Assembly (NCBI GenBank): GCA_023382535.1
Contig: JAHDWA010000053.1
Span: 1 to 64,000, forward strand
Direction of reading: 5' to 3'
From: Anaerolineae bacterium
GTDB lineage: Bacteria > Chloroflexota > Anaerolineae > 4572-78 > J111
Length of the DNA stretch: 64,000 nt
Shown: piece after piece, positions 50,094 through 58,659 of the stretch
Layout of the letters: each line of letters begins with the position of its first letter
How positions within the stretch are numbered: position 1 is the first letter of the stretch
The notes under the pieces: generated by a model
What the model was told of the DNA's origin: nothing
The model's database searches: none
Seen by the model: the letters and a program-made list of their open reading frames with translations, nothing else
Made by a program: the position numbers and the translations under genes

Positions 50094-51125
50094 TTAAGGG
50101 ACAGTCACAGTAATACCCCAACCTGCATCGGCTGTCACTTCAAGATAGTATTTACCATCACCCTCTAATTGTACAATCTGTTGACTTTTGCAATCGCCAA
50201 TGCAATTTGCAGCAAGGTCTACTATATCGCCACGTTCATCAAGAACATCAATAATAAAGTTGCTTTCGCCCACGTGCCAACTATCAATAATAACTACATC
50301 GGCACCAGTAACAGTAAAGCTAACAGTGTCGTCGCCCCTTCCTTGATATTTTAATATTATTGGTGTCGGTGTTGGCCCAGATGGGGTTGCTGGAGCAACC
50401 GAATTATTTCTTTGATTAGAGCGTGATGAAGAAGGAACCATAAAGATTAAGCAGACACAGAAAAGCAGACCCACAAGCCCCAGTGCTGCTAGAAAAGTGA
50501 TAATGGGGCTACCCTTCTTTTTCTGTTGAGTAGGTTGTTGGATAATTACTGGCTGAGCTTGGGTAGGATGCTGACCAGTTATCAAATCCCGACCACAAAA
50601 ACGGCAGACCTTAGCATCAGCCTTAATAGTTTCAGCGCAATATGGGCATTTTTTTGTTGATTCCCGTTTGAGTGACTTAAGTGGTTTAGGCGTGGCAGAT
50701 TGTTGAGGCGGTAACTCTGATCCTGATCTCAATGGCCCTTTTGCTTCTGAGTTGTCAATAGGTTGTGGGCTAGTAACTTGGGACGGTTGTATAGATGGTG
50801 TCGGGTCAGCTTTAAGTAATTGCTCTGCTTGTTGGGAAGGCGTCTCGACTTTTGGTATATCAGCCTTTATTGATTGACTAACTTGTTTTTGTTGAAGTTC
50901 AGCCAAACCGCGCTTTGCCGCTTCATTGTTGGGGTTGATTATTAGTACCCGCTCGAAGCATTGTCGTTTTTTGGTTATATCATCTGTGGTAACTGATAAC
51001 CATAGCAAAGCCGTCTCATGATTAGGATTTGTTTTCACAAACGAAAGTAATAGTTTTTGACCAGTGATCTTGTCACCGCTCTTAATGGCAGCAATAGCTT
51101 GTTGGAGGATTTGAGTATCATCCAT
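50094..51125 (-). CDS. zinc-ribbon membrane protein with N-terminal TPR and extracytoplasmic C-domain
   Basis: 343 residues. Residues ~5-75 are TPR-like (GQKLLLSFVKTNPNHETALLWL). A Gln/Pro/Ser-rich linker follows, then a zinc ribbon near 160-180 (CPYCAETIKADAKVCRFCGRDL) and a membrane helix near 208-228 (ITFLAALGLVGLLFCVCLIF). The last ~85 residues form a beta-rich domain (YQGRGDDTVSFTVTGADVVII), presumably outside. The layout suggests a membrane sensor or anchor. Codon composition is more AT-rich than the neighbours, hinting at transfer. Confidence 0.65.
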   Translation of the reverse strand: MDDTQILQQAIAAIKSGDKITGQKLLLSFVKTNPNHETALLWLSVTTDDITKKRQCFERVLIINPNNEAAKRGLAELQQKQVSQSIKADIPKVETPSQQAEQLLKADPTPSIQPSQVTSPQPIDNSEAKGPLRSGSELPPQQSATPKPLKSLKRESTKKCPYCAETIKADAKVCRFCGRDLITGQHPTQAQPVIIQQPTQQKKKGSPIITFLAALGLVGLLFCVCLIFMVPSSSRSNQRNNSVAPATPSGPTPTPIILKYQGRGDDTVSFTVTGADVVIIDSWHVGESNFIIDVLDERGDIVDLAANCIGDCKSQQIVQLEGDGKYYLEVTADAGWGITVTVP

Positions 51126-51461
51126 TTTTCACTACACTTTCGACGTTGTACTAGCCACCCTACTTTGAAGTCATGGCATCCCGGTTATTGGATTCGCGGG
51201 TGTCCTCATAATACCACATTTCTTGGCTGTATTCCAGTGTTATCGAGAACCCGGCCCAAAATAGCAGCCAAGGAGAATTTGCCTCCAAACTAAGGGCGGG
51301 ATTAGAATGGGGCAACTTTTCAGAAGAAAAGGTAGCACCCCCTACCGGGGGCAGGTGGTCGTAGGTAGCAAGTAGCAGATAGCAAGAATTGCTGTCTGGA
51401 TCTGGATACTGACCTCTGACTCCTGACTTCTGTCTACTGTTTTTCAGGAGGTTCTTAGCCA
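51126..51461 (+). other. 336-bp leader of the serA fusion gene
   Basis: No coding frame. It holds a strong hairpin CCCCC-TACC-GGGGG (51338-51351) without a T-run, and tandem CTCCTGACTTCTG-like repeats just before the AGGAGG ribosome binding site. The AAGGTAGCACC before the hairpin only loosely recalls a T-box motif. A regulatory leader is possible but unproven. Confidence 0.35.
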
Positions 51462-53210
51462 ATGAAGCCTGAAAGCCGGCGCCCGCGGGTCCTGATTTGC
51501 GACGCGATTGCCGAGGTCGGGGTGGAGATGCTGGCCCAGCACGCCGACGTGGATATAAAAACGAGCCTCAAGCCCCCCGAACTACTGGGGGTGATCGGCG
51601 ACTACGAAGCGGTGGTGACCCGCAGCGCCACCCAAATTACCGCCGAGGTCATCGAGCACGGCCTGCGGCTGAAAGTCATCGGCCGGGCCGGGGCGGGCCT
51701 GGACAATATTGACATAGTTGCGGCCCAGAACCGTGAAATCAAGGTGGTCAACTGCCCCGACGCCAATACCATCGCCGTGGCCGAGCACACCATGGCCCTG
51801 CTGCTGGCCCTGGCCCGCGGCCTGCCCCGCGCCGATTTGAGTTTGAAACAGGGCCAGTGGGAAAAGAGCAAATTTATGGGCACTGGCCTGTCCGGCAAAA
51901 CCCTGGGCATTGTCGGCTTTGGCCGCATCGGGCGGGAAGTCGCCGCCCGCGCCCAGGCGTTTGGCATGAAAGTGATTATCAACCAGCGCCGGCCGACCCC
52001 GGAGTTGAACCTGGAGGCCGGGGTCGAGTCGGTGGACCTGCTGGAACTGCTGCAGGCGTCCGATTTTGTGACGCTGCACGTCCCCTCCAAAGCTGAAACC
52101 AAGAACCTGATCGGCGCAGAGCAGTTAGCCGTGATGAAGCCGACTGCTTACCTGATCAACACTGCCCGCGGGACGGTGGTAGATGAGGCGGCGCTGCTGG
52201 CTGCTTTGAATGAAGGCCGGCTGGCCGGCGCGGCGCTCGACGTCTTTGCCGAGGAGCCGGCCATCAACAACGTGCTGGCCCAGCACGAACGGGTCATCGC
52301 CACGCCCCACATCGCCGCCAGCACCGAAGATGCCCAGCGCGCCGCCGCGATTACCATCGCAGAAAAGATAATTGAATTGATTCGAGAAGTGCGCAGCGAA
52401 AACCTGCTGGGGTTGCAGGTCGTCCCCATGGACAAGGTTTTTCCCCACGAGAAAGTAGACCAGCGCCGGGTGGATAAATTGGTGCGCCGCTTTGAGGTGG
52501 AAGGGCGGCTCTCCAACCCGCCCATTGTGGCCCAGGCCGGCGACCGTTACGTGGTGCTCGACGGCGCCACCCGCACCGCTGCCCTCAAAGAGCTGGGCTA
52601 TCCCCACGTGATCGTCCAGGTAGCTCAATCTAAAGAACAGCTTGGGCTGCACACCTGGCTGCATGCCATCCGCCAGGCCAAGCCGGTTCAACTGGTCAAA
52701 TTGCTGCAAGGACTGCCCGAAATCTCCCTGATTGAGACCAGCAAGGACAAGATGCTCGACGACATGGCCGAGCTGGGGGGCCTGTGCTACCTGCGGACCG
52801 TTGAAGGTAAGATGTTTATCATCCAGCGCAGCCAGGGCGTGAACCGCCTGGAGGCGTTGAACATCTTAACCGATGCTTATATCAACGCCTATCAGGTTGC
52901 CCGCACCCTCACGAATGATATGGCGGTTCTGCGCCACGAATTTCCCGATCTGACTGCCCTGGTGGTCTTTCCCGAATATACCGTGGACCAGGTTTTGCAG
53001 ATTGCCCAGGCGGGCCGGGTGCTGCCGGCCGGTATAACCCGCTTCATTATTCCGGGCCGGGTGCTGCGCCTCAACGCCGAGCTGCGCCACTTGAAATCTG
53101 ACCGCTCCCTGAGCGAAAAGAATGAATGGCTGCACCAACTGCTGATGGATAAGTTCGGCAAGAACAAAATTCGCTATTACCAGGAGCCGGTTTATCTATT
53201 GGACGAATAG
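51462..53210 (+). CDS. phosphoglycerate dehydrogenase fused to a SbnI/SerK-like (ParB-fold) serine kinase domain
   Basis: 582 residues. Residues 1-~312 are a SerA-type D-3-phosphoglycerate dehydrogenase: TRSATQITAEVIEHGLRLKVIGRAGAG, NAD fold GIVGFGRIGREVA near 152, NTARGTVVDEAALL and TPHIAAST with the catalytic His near 283. The usual ACT domain is absent. Residues ~313-582 resemble SbnI, the staphylococcal free-serine kinase: VVPMDKVFPHE (the Glu), YVVLDGATRTAALKELGY (ParB-fold loop with Asp; SbnI has DGVHR) and the C-terminal LPAGITRFIIPGRVLRLN, DKFGKNKIRYYQEPVYLLDE. The fusion would make 3-phosphohydroxypyruvate and, possibly, O-phosphoserine from serine. The kinase role is inference. Confidence 0.82.
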   Translation: MKPESRRPRVLICDAIAEVGVEMLAQHADVDIKTSLKPPELLGVIGDYEAVVTRSATQITAEVIEHGLRLKVIGRAGAGLDNIDIVAAQNREIKVVNCPDANTIAVAEHTMALLLALARGLPRADLSLKQGQWEKSKFMGTGLSGKTLGIVGFGRIGREVAARAQAFGMKVIINQRRPTPELNLEAGVESVDLLELLQASDFVTLHVPSKAETKNLIGAEQLAVMKPTAYLINTARGTVVDEAALLAALNEGRLAGAALDVFAEEPAINNVLAQHERVIATPHIAASTEDAQRAAAITIAEKIIELIREVRSENLLGLQVVPMDKVFPHEKVDQRRVDKLVRRFEVEGRLSNPPIVAQAGDRYVVLDGATRTAALKELGYPHVIVQVAQSKEQLGLHTWLHAIRQAKPVQLVKLLQGLPEISLIETSKDKMLDDMAELGGLCYLRTVEGKMFIIQRSQGVNRLEALNILTDAYINAYQVARTLTNDMAVLRHEFPDLTALVVFPEYTVDQVLQIAQAGRVLPAGITRFIIPGRVLRLNAELRHLKSDRSLSEKNEWLHQLLMDKFGKNKIRYYQEPVYLLDE

Positions 53211-53272
53211 CTGTTGCAATTGTGTCCGGCTGGTGATAGAATGGAAACATCCCTAAGGAGAAAATATTAGCA

Positions 53273-54130
53273 ATGAAGAAACTGTTATTCCAATTCGATA
53301 CCGACCCTGTCCCCAGTTCGTTTGATGGCGTCGTCGCCTATGATGGCGGCGCCGATCATCTCCTCTCGTTTCCCAATATGAACCCCGATAACGTCGAGGG
53401 CATTGTGCATGGCGCGATCTTCACCCGGGGCGGGAAAGATAAGCAAAATACGGCCATTTTTGTGGGCGGCAGCAACCTGGCTCAAGGCGAAGCTCTCTTC
53501 GACGCCGTCCAACAGATTTTCTTTTCCGGCTTTCGGGTCTCGCTGATGCTCGATAGCAACGGCTGCAATACCACGGCCTCCGCCGCGGTGGCCCGGATTA
53601 CCAGCCTGGGCAGCATTGCCGGTAAAAAAGCGGTTGTTTTTGCCGGGACCGGCCCGGTGGGGCAGCGCGGGGCCGTGCTGCTGGCCCAGGAAGGGGCGGC
53701 GGTGGTTCTCACCTCCCGCAAGCTGGACCGCGCCGAAGCGGCCTGCGCGGCGATGACTGAACGCTTTGGCGTCCCGCTGACCCCCATGCAAGTGTCAGAC
53801 GCTGCCTCAACCCGGGCTGCCCTGGAGGGGGCGCAGGTCATCCTGGCGGCCGGCGCGTCAGGCATCGAACTGGTACCGGAGGCGCTGTGGCGGGACAATC
53901 CTACCCTGGAAATCATAGCCGACATCAACACCGTGCCTCCGCTGGGCGTGGGCGGCCTGGATATGATGGATAAGGGCGAAGTCCGCCACGATAAAAAGTG
54001 TATCGGGGGGCTGGGAATTGGCAGCCTCAAGCTGAAGGTCCATCGGGCGGCAATTGCCCGCCTGTTTGAGGCCAACAATCAGGTTTTCGACGCCGGGGAG
54101 ATTTATGCCCTGGCCAAAGAGTTGGCTTAG
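53273..54130 (+). CDS. mtdA: MtdA-type NAD(P)-dependent methylene-tetrahydrofolate/methanopterin dehydrogenase
   Basis: 285 residues closely following MtdA of methylotrophs: KKLLFQFDTDPVPSSFDGVVAYDGGADH at the start, YTRGGK-like FTRGGKDKQNTAIFVGGSNL, SLMLDSNGCNTTASAAVA, the dinucleotide site VVFAGTGPVGQRGAVLLA and the end GGLGIGSLKLKVHRAAIARLFE. It oxidises the methylene group on a C1 carrier to methenyl (or the reverse). It starts 62 nt after the serA fusion gene, on the same strand, which links C1 units with serine metabolism. It is MtdA/MtdB-like; carrier and cofactor preference cannot be told from motifs. Confidence 0.9.
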   Translation: MKKLLFQFDTDPVPSSFDGVVAYDGGADHLLSFPNMNPDNVEGIVHGAIFTRGGKDKQNTAIFVGGSNLAQGEALFDAVQQIFFSGFRVSLMLDSNGCNTTASAAVARITSLGSIAGKKAVVFAGTGPVGQRGAVLLAQEGAAVVLTSRKLDRAEAACAAMTERFGVPLTPMQVSDAASTRAALEGAQVILAAGASGIELVPEALWRDNPTLEIIADINTVPPLGVGGLDMMDKGEVRHDKKCIGGLGIGSLKLKVHRAAIARLFEANNQVFDAGEIYALAKELA

Positions 54131-54166
54131 GCTTGGGTCAGCGTGACTTTTGCCGTCTCGATTGCC

Positions 54167-54205
54167 ATCTCGTTCCCACGCTTCGCGTTAGTTTGGGAAC
54201 GAGAT
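54167..54205. repeat. 12-bp inverted repeat, ATCTCGTTCCCA type
   Basis: ATCTCGTTCCCA (54167-54178) and TGGGAACGAGAT (54194-54205) are exact complements around a 15-nt loop (CGCTTCGCGTTAGTT). A further GAACGAGATGG follows. It looks like a dispersed intergenic hairpin; it may also terminate the serA-mtdA transcript, although no T-run follows. Confidence 0.6.
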
Positions 54206-54263
54206 GAGAACGAGATGGTAATCCAATTTTATTCACCCTTTTAATAGAGAAAGGAAAACGAAA

Positions 54264-54806
54264 ATGATGAATTACGAGCCGCTGAATGTTCTGCCGACGG
54301 ATATTCAGCAAGATTGGCTGGCGACGCTGCAACGGCAAGCAAGCTCGCAGGCTCAGGGGCATTTTTATTTGGTCAGTGCCCGCCGGACCAAGCCCAAGTC
54401 TTTTGAAGAGCAGCGAGTCATTGTCCTGGTCGTTGACGAGAACGGCTTCCCTATCCCTAATGTTCGGGTCGCCTTCTCCTACAGCACCGCCGACCAATAT
54501 ACGCTCAGCCCTGACTTTCTGTGGAGCCCGCCGCCGCCTAACCGTGCATTCATCGTTCCGACCGGCGGCAGCGGGCAGATTGACCAGATCCAGGGCAGCG
54601 TGGTCAAGGAAGGGCAGCCGGGCGGCATTACCGTTTATATCTTTGAGCCGGAATATTCCAGCGATGTCGTTACCGGCGCCGGCATGCTGGCCGACCACAC
54701 CGGCCTGCACCTGACCTTCCAACTGCGCCGCACCGGCGTCGTGCCGTTAATGGATCGCCTGGCCAGCATCGAAGCCCGTTTGGCTGCGCTTGAGGCCAGG
54801 GGCTAA
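54264..54806 (+). CDS. hypothetical protein with carboxypeptidase-regulatory/Ig-like beta domain
   Basis: 180 residues. After a helical start (PTDIQQDWLATLQRQASSQAQG), residues ~45-150 are a beta-sandwich-like stretch (IVLVVDENGFPIPNVRVAFSYS, GITVYIFEP, GLHLTFQLRR). A short coiled coil ends the chain (LMDRLASIEARLAALEARG), suggesting an oligomer. There is no signal peptide. AGAAAGGAAAACGAAA precedes two candidate ATGs (54264, 54267). Function not recognised. Confidence 0.6.
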   Translation: MMNYEPLNVLPTDIQQDWLATLQRQASSQAQGHFYLVSARRTKPKSFEEQRVIVLVVDENGFPIPNVRVAFSYSTADQYTLSPDFLWSPPPPNRAFIVPTGGSGQIDQIQGSVVKEGQPGGITVYIFEPEYSSDVVTGAGMLADHTGLHLTFQLRRTGVVPLMDRLASIEARLAALEARG

Positions 54807-54830
54807 CTTCTTTTCACTTTTACTGCTTAT

Positions 54831-54868
54831 AAAACCTGTCGGGTCTAGCCAACCTGGCAGGTTTTTTT
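54831..54868 (+). terminator. rho-independent terminator
   Basis: AAAACCTG (54831-54838) pairs with CAGGTTTT (54858-54865), with further GGGT/ACC pairing inside, and the stem runs into TTTTTTT. It ends the transcript of the preceding hypothetical gene. Confidence 0.8.
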
Positions 54869-54955
54869 ACTTACAGTCCCTGTGCTGATTGTCATATTCC
54901 ACAGTGTGCATTATAATTTCTCCCCACCAAGTTGTCTCAAAAAAGGAAAATAAGG

Positions 54956-56359
54956 ATGGAACTACAATTTTGGGGTGCGGCGCAAACCGTGACCGGTTCG
55001 ATGCACCTTTTGAAGGTCAATAATTACCATATTTTGCTCGACTGCGGGCTGTATCAGGGACCGCGTAAAGAGGCCTTTGAGCGGAACAGAAATTTTCCCT
55101 TTGACCCGACCGAAATTGACGCCCTCATCGTCTCTCATGCCCACATTGATCACATCGGCAACATTCCCACCCTGGTCAAAAACGGCTATCGCGGGCCAAT
55201 CTGGGCGACCTCGGCGACCCGCGACCTGGCGGCAATTATGCTGCGCGACTCGGCCCATATCCAGGAGAGCGACGTGGAATATGTCAATAAACGCCGGGTC
55301 AAGCAGGGTAAAAAACCGTTTGAGCCGCTTTACACGCAGGCCGACGCGCTGGAAGCGCTGGCCCTTTTTCAATCCATCGAATATGATCGCACCTTTAGCC
55401 CTGTGCCCGGCATTCAGGTTCGCTATCGAGATGCCGGCCACCTGCTGGGATCAGCCTCGGTCACGCTGGATATAGATGACGGGGGCAAGCGCAAGCGGCT
55501 GGTTTTCAGCGGCGATGTGGGCCGGACCCGGTTGCCCATCCTGCGCGATCCGCAGCCGGTGGAGGGTGCGGATTTCATCATCATGGAAAGCACCTACGGT
55601 GGGCGCACTCACGAGCCGCCTGAGGAAGCGCGGGCTGAACTGAAGGACATGGTGGTCGAAGCCGTCCAGAGAAACGGCAAAATCATTATTCCGGCCTTTG
55701 CCCTGGGCCGCACCCAGGAACTGGTTTATGCCCTGCACGTGATGAAGGATGCGGGCGAGCTGCCCAATATTCGCATCTACGTGGACAGCCCGCTGGCCGT
55801 CAATGCCACCGAGATTTTTCGCCTGCACCCCGAAGCCTACGATCAGGAAATGAAGGATTTTATCAAAGCGACCAACAGCCACAATCCTTTTGGCTTTGAA
55901 GGGATTACTTACACCCGTGATGTGGAAGAGTCGAAAGCCCTGAACGAGTTGAACCAGCCGGCCATTATTATCAGCGCCTCCGGTATGTGTGAATCGGGCC
56001 GGATTTTGCACCATCTCAAGCACAATATCAGCGACGAGCGCAATATGATTTTGTTTGTCGGCTACCAGGCCGAAAATACCCTGGGCCGACGAATTCTGGA
56101 TGGCCAGCCGCTGGTGTCCATTTTTGGGGATGAGTACCCGGTTAGGGCCAAGGTGTTCAAACTCAACGGCTATTCGGCTCACGCCGACCACAACGGTCTG
56201 CTCGATTGGTTGAAGATGGCCCAGGAGCGCGGCCATCCCCGCCAGTTATTTTTAGTGCATGGCGAAATGGAAGGGGCGACGGCTATCGCCGAGGCGGCCC
56301 GCCAGCAGGGAATACCAGAGGTTCATATCCCGGCCCGGGGCCAGGCATTTGTGTTATAA
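54956..56359 (+). CDS. metallo-beta-lactamase/beta-CASP ribonuclease-like protein
   Basis: ~467 residues. The MBL zinc motifs are SHAHIDHIGNIPTL (HxHxDH) near residue 60, DAGHLLGSA and FSGDVG. The beta-CASP part has FALGRTQELVYAL, IYVDSPLAVNATEIF, IISASGMCESGRILHHL and the final YSAHADHNGLLDW/LVHGE. It is related to eukaryotic CPSF73 and archaeal RNases; RNA processing in the cytosol is expected. The start at 54956 follows AAAATAAGG. Confidence 0.92.
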   Translation: MELQFWGAAQTVTGSMHLLKVNNYHILLDCGLYQGPRKEAFERNRNFPFDPTEIDALIVSHAHIDHIGNIPTLVKNGYRGPIWATSATRDLAAIMLRDSAHIQESDVEYVNKRRVKQGKKPFEPLYTQADALEALALFQSIEYDRTFSPVPGIQVRYRDAGHLLGSASVTLDIDDGGKRKRLVFSGDVGRTRLPILRDPQPVEGADFIIMESTYGGRTHEPPEEARAELKDMVVEAVQRNGKIIIPAFALGRTQELVYALHVMKDAGELPNIRIYVDSPLAVNATEIFRLHPEAYDQEMKDFIKATNSHNPFGFEGITYTRDVEESKALNELNQPAIIISASGMCESGRILHHLKHNISDERNMILFVGYQAENTLGRRILDGQPLVSIFGDEYPVRAKVFKLNGYSAHADHNGLLDWLKMAQERGHPRQLFLVHGEMEGATAIAEAARQQGIPEVHIPARGQAFVL

Positions 56360-56377
56360 CGTCCAACGGAAAAAAGT

Positions 56378-56929
56378 ATGGCGATAAGAGATATTGTTCT
56401 GTACACGGATAACGAAGCAGCGCTGCGCAAAAAAAGCGAGCCGGTGCGCTCGGTCAACCGGCGGGTTAAAAAACTCATCGAAGATTTAAAGGACACGCTC
56501 ATGGCTCACCCCGAGGGCATTGGCCTGGCCGCGCCTCAGATCAACGTGCCGAGCCGGGTGATCGTCGTGCGCCTGGGAGGCAAAGGTGACAGCTCAAAAG
56601 AACCTGGCCCGCCTGTCGCCCTGATTAACCCCGAAATTATCGAGTCCCGGCGCGACGAGCGGGATTTTGATGGCTGTCTCAGCTTTCCCGGCCTCTACGC
56701 TGAGACGGTGCGCCCCCACTCTCTCAAAGTGCAGGGTTTGGATGAATGGGGTAAGCCCTTCACCCGCACCTTTGAAGGGTTTGATGCGGTCCTGATTCAC
56801 CACGAAATTGACCACCTGGACGGGATTCTGTTTATTGATCGGGTCGCCACCATTGACGACCTTTACCGGGTGCGTGAGGATAAAAACGGCGAACTGGTCA
56901 GGGTTCCGGTGACAGCCGAGGGAGTGTAA
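56378..56929 (+). CDS. def: peptide deformylase
   Basis: 183 residues. The three motifs are GIGLAAPQIN near residue 47, DGCLSFPG near 93 and HHEIDHLDG near 144. Together they bind the catalytic metal and remove the N-formyl group from nascent proteins. Motif 2 reads DGCLS where most deformylases have EGCLS; the zinc-ligand Cys is kept. It starts 18 nt after the beta-CASP gene and is probably co-transcribed. Confidence 0.95.
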   Translation: MAIRDIVLYTDNEAALRKKSEPVRSVNRRVKKLIEDLKDTLMAHPEGIGLAAPQINVPSRVIVVRLGGKGDSSKEPGPPVALINPEIIESRRDERDFDGCLSFPGLYAETVRPHSLKVQGLDEWGKPFTRTFEGFDAVLIHHEIDHLDGILFIDRVATIDDLYRVREDKNGELVRVPVTAEGV

Positions 56930-56938
56930 AATGACTGC

Positions 56939-57000
56939 TGACCGACGACCGCAGACCGCCGTATACGGTAATAGCGGTCTGCGGTCAGCCGTCGGTGGTC
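56939..57000. repeat. long imperfect palindrome after the deformylase gene
   Basis: ACCGCAGACCGC (56948-56959) and GCGGTCTGCGGT (56974-56985) are exact complements around CGTATACGGTAATA. Flanking GACCGACG and CGTCGGTGGTC extend the pairing. A CTTCTTT tract follows, so it may act as a terminator. Confidence 0.7.
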
Positions 57001-57046
57001 TTCTTTAGTAAATCCACGTTGAATTAATAATCTAAGGAGGGGCATC

Positions 57047-57877
57047 GTGGCCGAAAGAGTTTTATCCCAAACACAGCTTGTTTTGCGGCAGCAGGAGCGG
57101 GCCAGGTATTGGTCCAGCATCCAGGTGGTAGTCTGGTGGGTTATTATCCTGGGCCTGGTTATCTTCGCTTTTAGCGGGGTTAGCTTTAACCTGGGATCTG
57201 TCACTATCAGAACCATCAAGCTGGATACCGAATTTATTGCCACCTGGTGGCCCTTTATCAGCCAGGGGGTGCCTCAAACCTTGTGGATTTCGGCAGTTTC
57301 GATTATCTTTGCCAGCCTTTTGGCTTTATTGTCAGCCCTGGGCCGCCTCTCCGGTATCCCGCCGCTGGTGGCTCTGTCCAGCTTCTATGTTTCTCTCATC
57401 CGCGGAACCCCCCTTTATCTCCAAATCTTTTTCTTCTTCCTGGCTTTACCCCAAATTGGAATCAAACTTCCCCCCGCTGTGGCCGGGGTGCTGGCCCTCT
57501 CGTTGAACTACGGCGCTTATATGAGCGAGATCTTCCGGGCCGGCATTTCGAGTGTGAGCCGGGGCCAGCGTGAAGCGGCCACAGCTCTGGGGATGACCAA
57601 CGGGCAGATGATGCGCCGGATTGTTTTACCGCAGGCGCTGCGCCTGGTGGTGCCGCCTACCGGCAATGAGTTCATCGCCATGCTCAAAGACTCGGCCCTG
57701 GTATCGGCCACCGGCTTTGTGCAGGAGATCATGTGGCGGGCGCAAAAGGTGGGCCGGGCCAATTTTAGAGGCTTGGAAGCGCTGCTCATCGCCGCTTTGT
57801 GGTACTGGTTAATGACGATTATTTTCTCGTTCATTCAGGCGAACATTGAGAAGCGCATGTCGCGGGGAGATCGCTAA
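57047..57877 (+). CDS. polar amino-acid ABC transporter permease
   Basis: 276 residues of the HisM/GlnP family: one N-terminal helix, the [31 protein letters not shown] segment, [23 protein letters not shown], and the EAA loop [37 protein letters not shown]. It starts with GTG after AAGGAGGGG. The matching ATPase gene follows 2 nt later. The solute-binding protein gene is not in the window. Confidence 0.92.
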   Translation: MAERVLSQTQLVLRQQERARYWSSIQVVVWWVIILGLVIFAFSGVSFNLGSVTIRTIKLDTEFIATWWPFISQGVPQTLWISAVSIIFASLLALLSALGRLSGIPPLVALSSFYVSLIRGTPLYLQIFFFFLALPQIGIKLPPAVAGVLALSLNYGAYMSEIFRAGISSVSRGQREAATALGMTNGQMMRRIVLPQALRLVVPPTGNEFIAMLKDSALVSATGFVQEIMWRAQKVGRANFRGLEALLIAALWYWLMTIIFSFIQANIEKRMSRGDR

Positions 57878-57879
57878 CC

Positions 57880-58647
57880 ATGGCTATCATTGAAATTGAG
57901 GATTTGCACAAAAACTTTGGCCCGTTGGAGGTGCTGAAAGGCGTCTCCTTAGACGTGGAGCAGGGCGAAGTGGTCACCATTATCGGCCGGTCTGGCTCAG
58001 GCAAATCTACCCTGCTGCGCTGTGTTAATTTCTTAGAGCAGCCTACCCACGGCCGAATTGCGGTGGATGGATTATCGGTGCATATAGAGCAGCATAAATT
58101 GAACGGCATCCAAAAACAGGCCATTCACGATATCCGGCTGCGTACCGGCATGGTCTTTCAGGAGTTCAATCTCTTCCCGCACCTGTCGGTGATAGAGAAT
58201 TTGATTGAAGCCCCGGTTACCGTCAAGAAGATGAAAAAAAATGAGGCCGTCGCTATCGGCGAACAGTTTTTAGCCAAAGTCGGCCTCAGCGCCAAGCGGG
58301 ATGAGTATCCCAACCGGCTCTCCGGCGGGCAGAAGCAGCGGGTGGCCATCGCCCGCGCCCTGACCATGCAGCCCAAGGTCATGCTCTTTGATGAACCGAC
58401 CAGCGCCCTTGACCCGGAGCTGATCGGCGAGGTGTTGGAGGTCATGAAGCAACTGGCCGACGAGGGCATGACCATGCTCGTCGTGACCCACGAAATGTCC
58501 TTTGCCCACGATGTGTCGCATCGCCTGGTCTTTATGGAAGGGGGCGTCATCGCCGAGCAGGGGCCGCCGGCGCAGCTTTTTGATAGCCCTCAAAATCCCC
58601 AAACCAGAATGTTTTTGCAGCGGGTGATTTCCAGAGCCGAAAGATAG
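57880..58647 (+). CDS. polar amino-acid ABC transporter ATP-binding protein
   Basis: 255 residues, GlnQ/HisP type: Walker [27 protein letters not shown]-loop [18 protein letters not shown], signature [15 protein letters not shown], Walker [20 protein letters not shown] and H-loop [19 protein letters not shown]. The D-E-P-T-S-A-L-D-P string is characteristic of amino-acid importers. Cytosolic subunit working with the preceding permease. Confidence 0.95.
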   Translation: MAIIEIEDLHKNFGPLEVLKGVSLDVEQGEVVTIIGRSGSGKSTLLRCVNFLEQPTHGRIAVDGLSVHIEQHKLNGIQKQAIHDIRLRTGMVFQEFNLFPHLSVIENLIEAPVTVKKMKKNEAVAIGEQFLAKVGLSAKRDEYPNRLSGGQKQRVAIARALTMQPKVMLFDEPTSALDPELIGEVLEVMKQLADEGMTMLVVTHEMSFAHDVSHRLVFMEGGVIAEQGPPAQLFDSPQNPQTRMFLQRVISRAER

Positions 58648-58659
58648 TCAAATCTAGTG

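Noticed and set aside
51300..51360. T-box-like motif (AAGGTAGCACC) in the serA leader
   Set aside because: It departs from the conserved T-box sequence, no stem I features or terminator were found, and the hairpin has no T-run.
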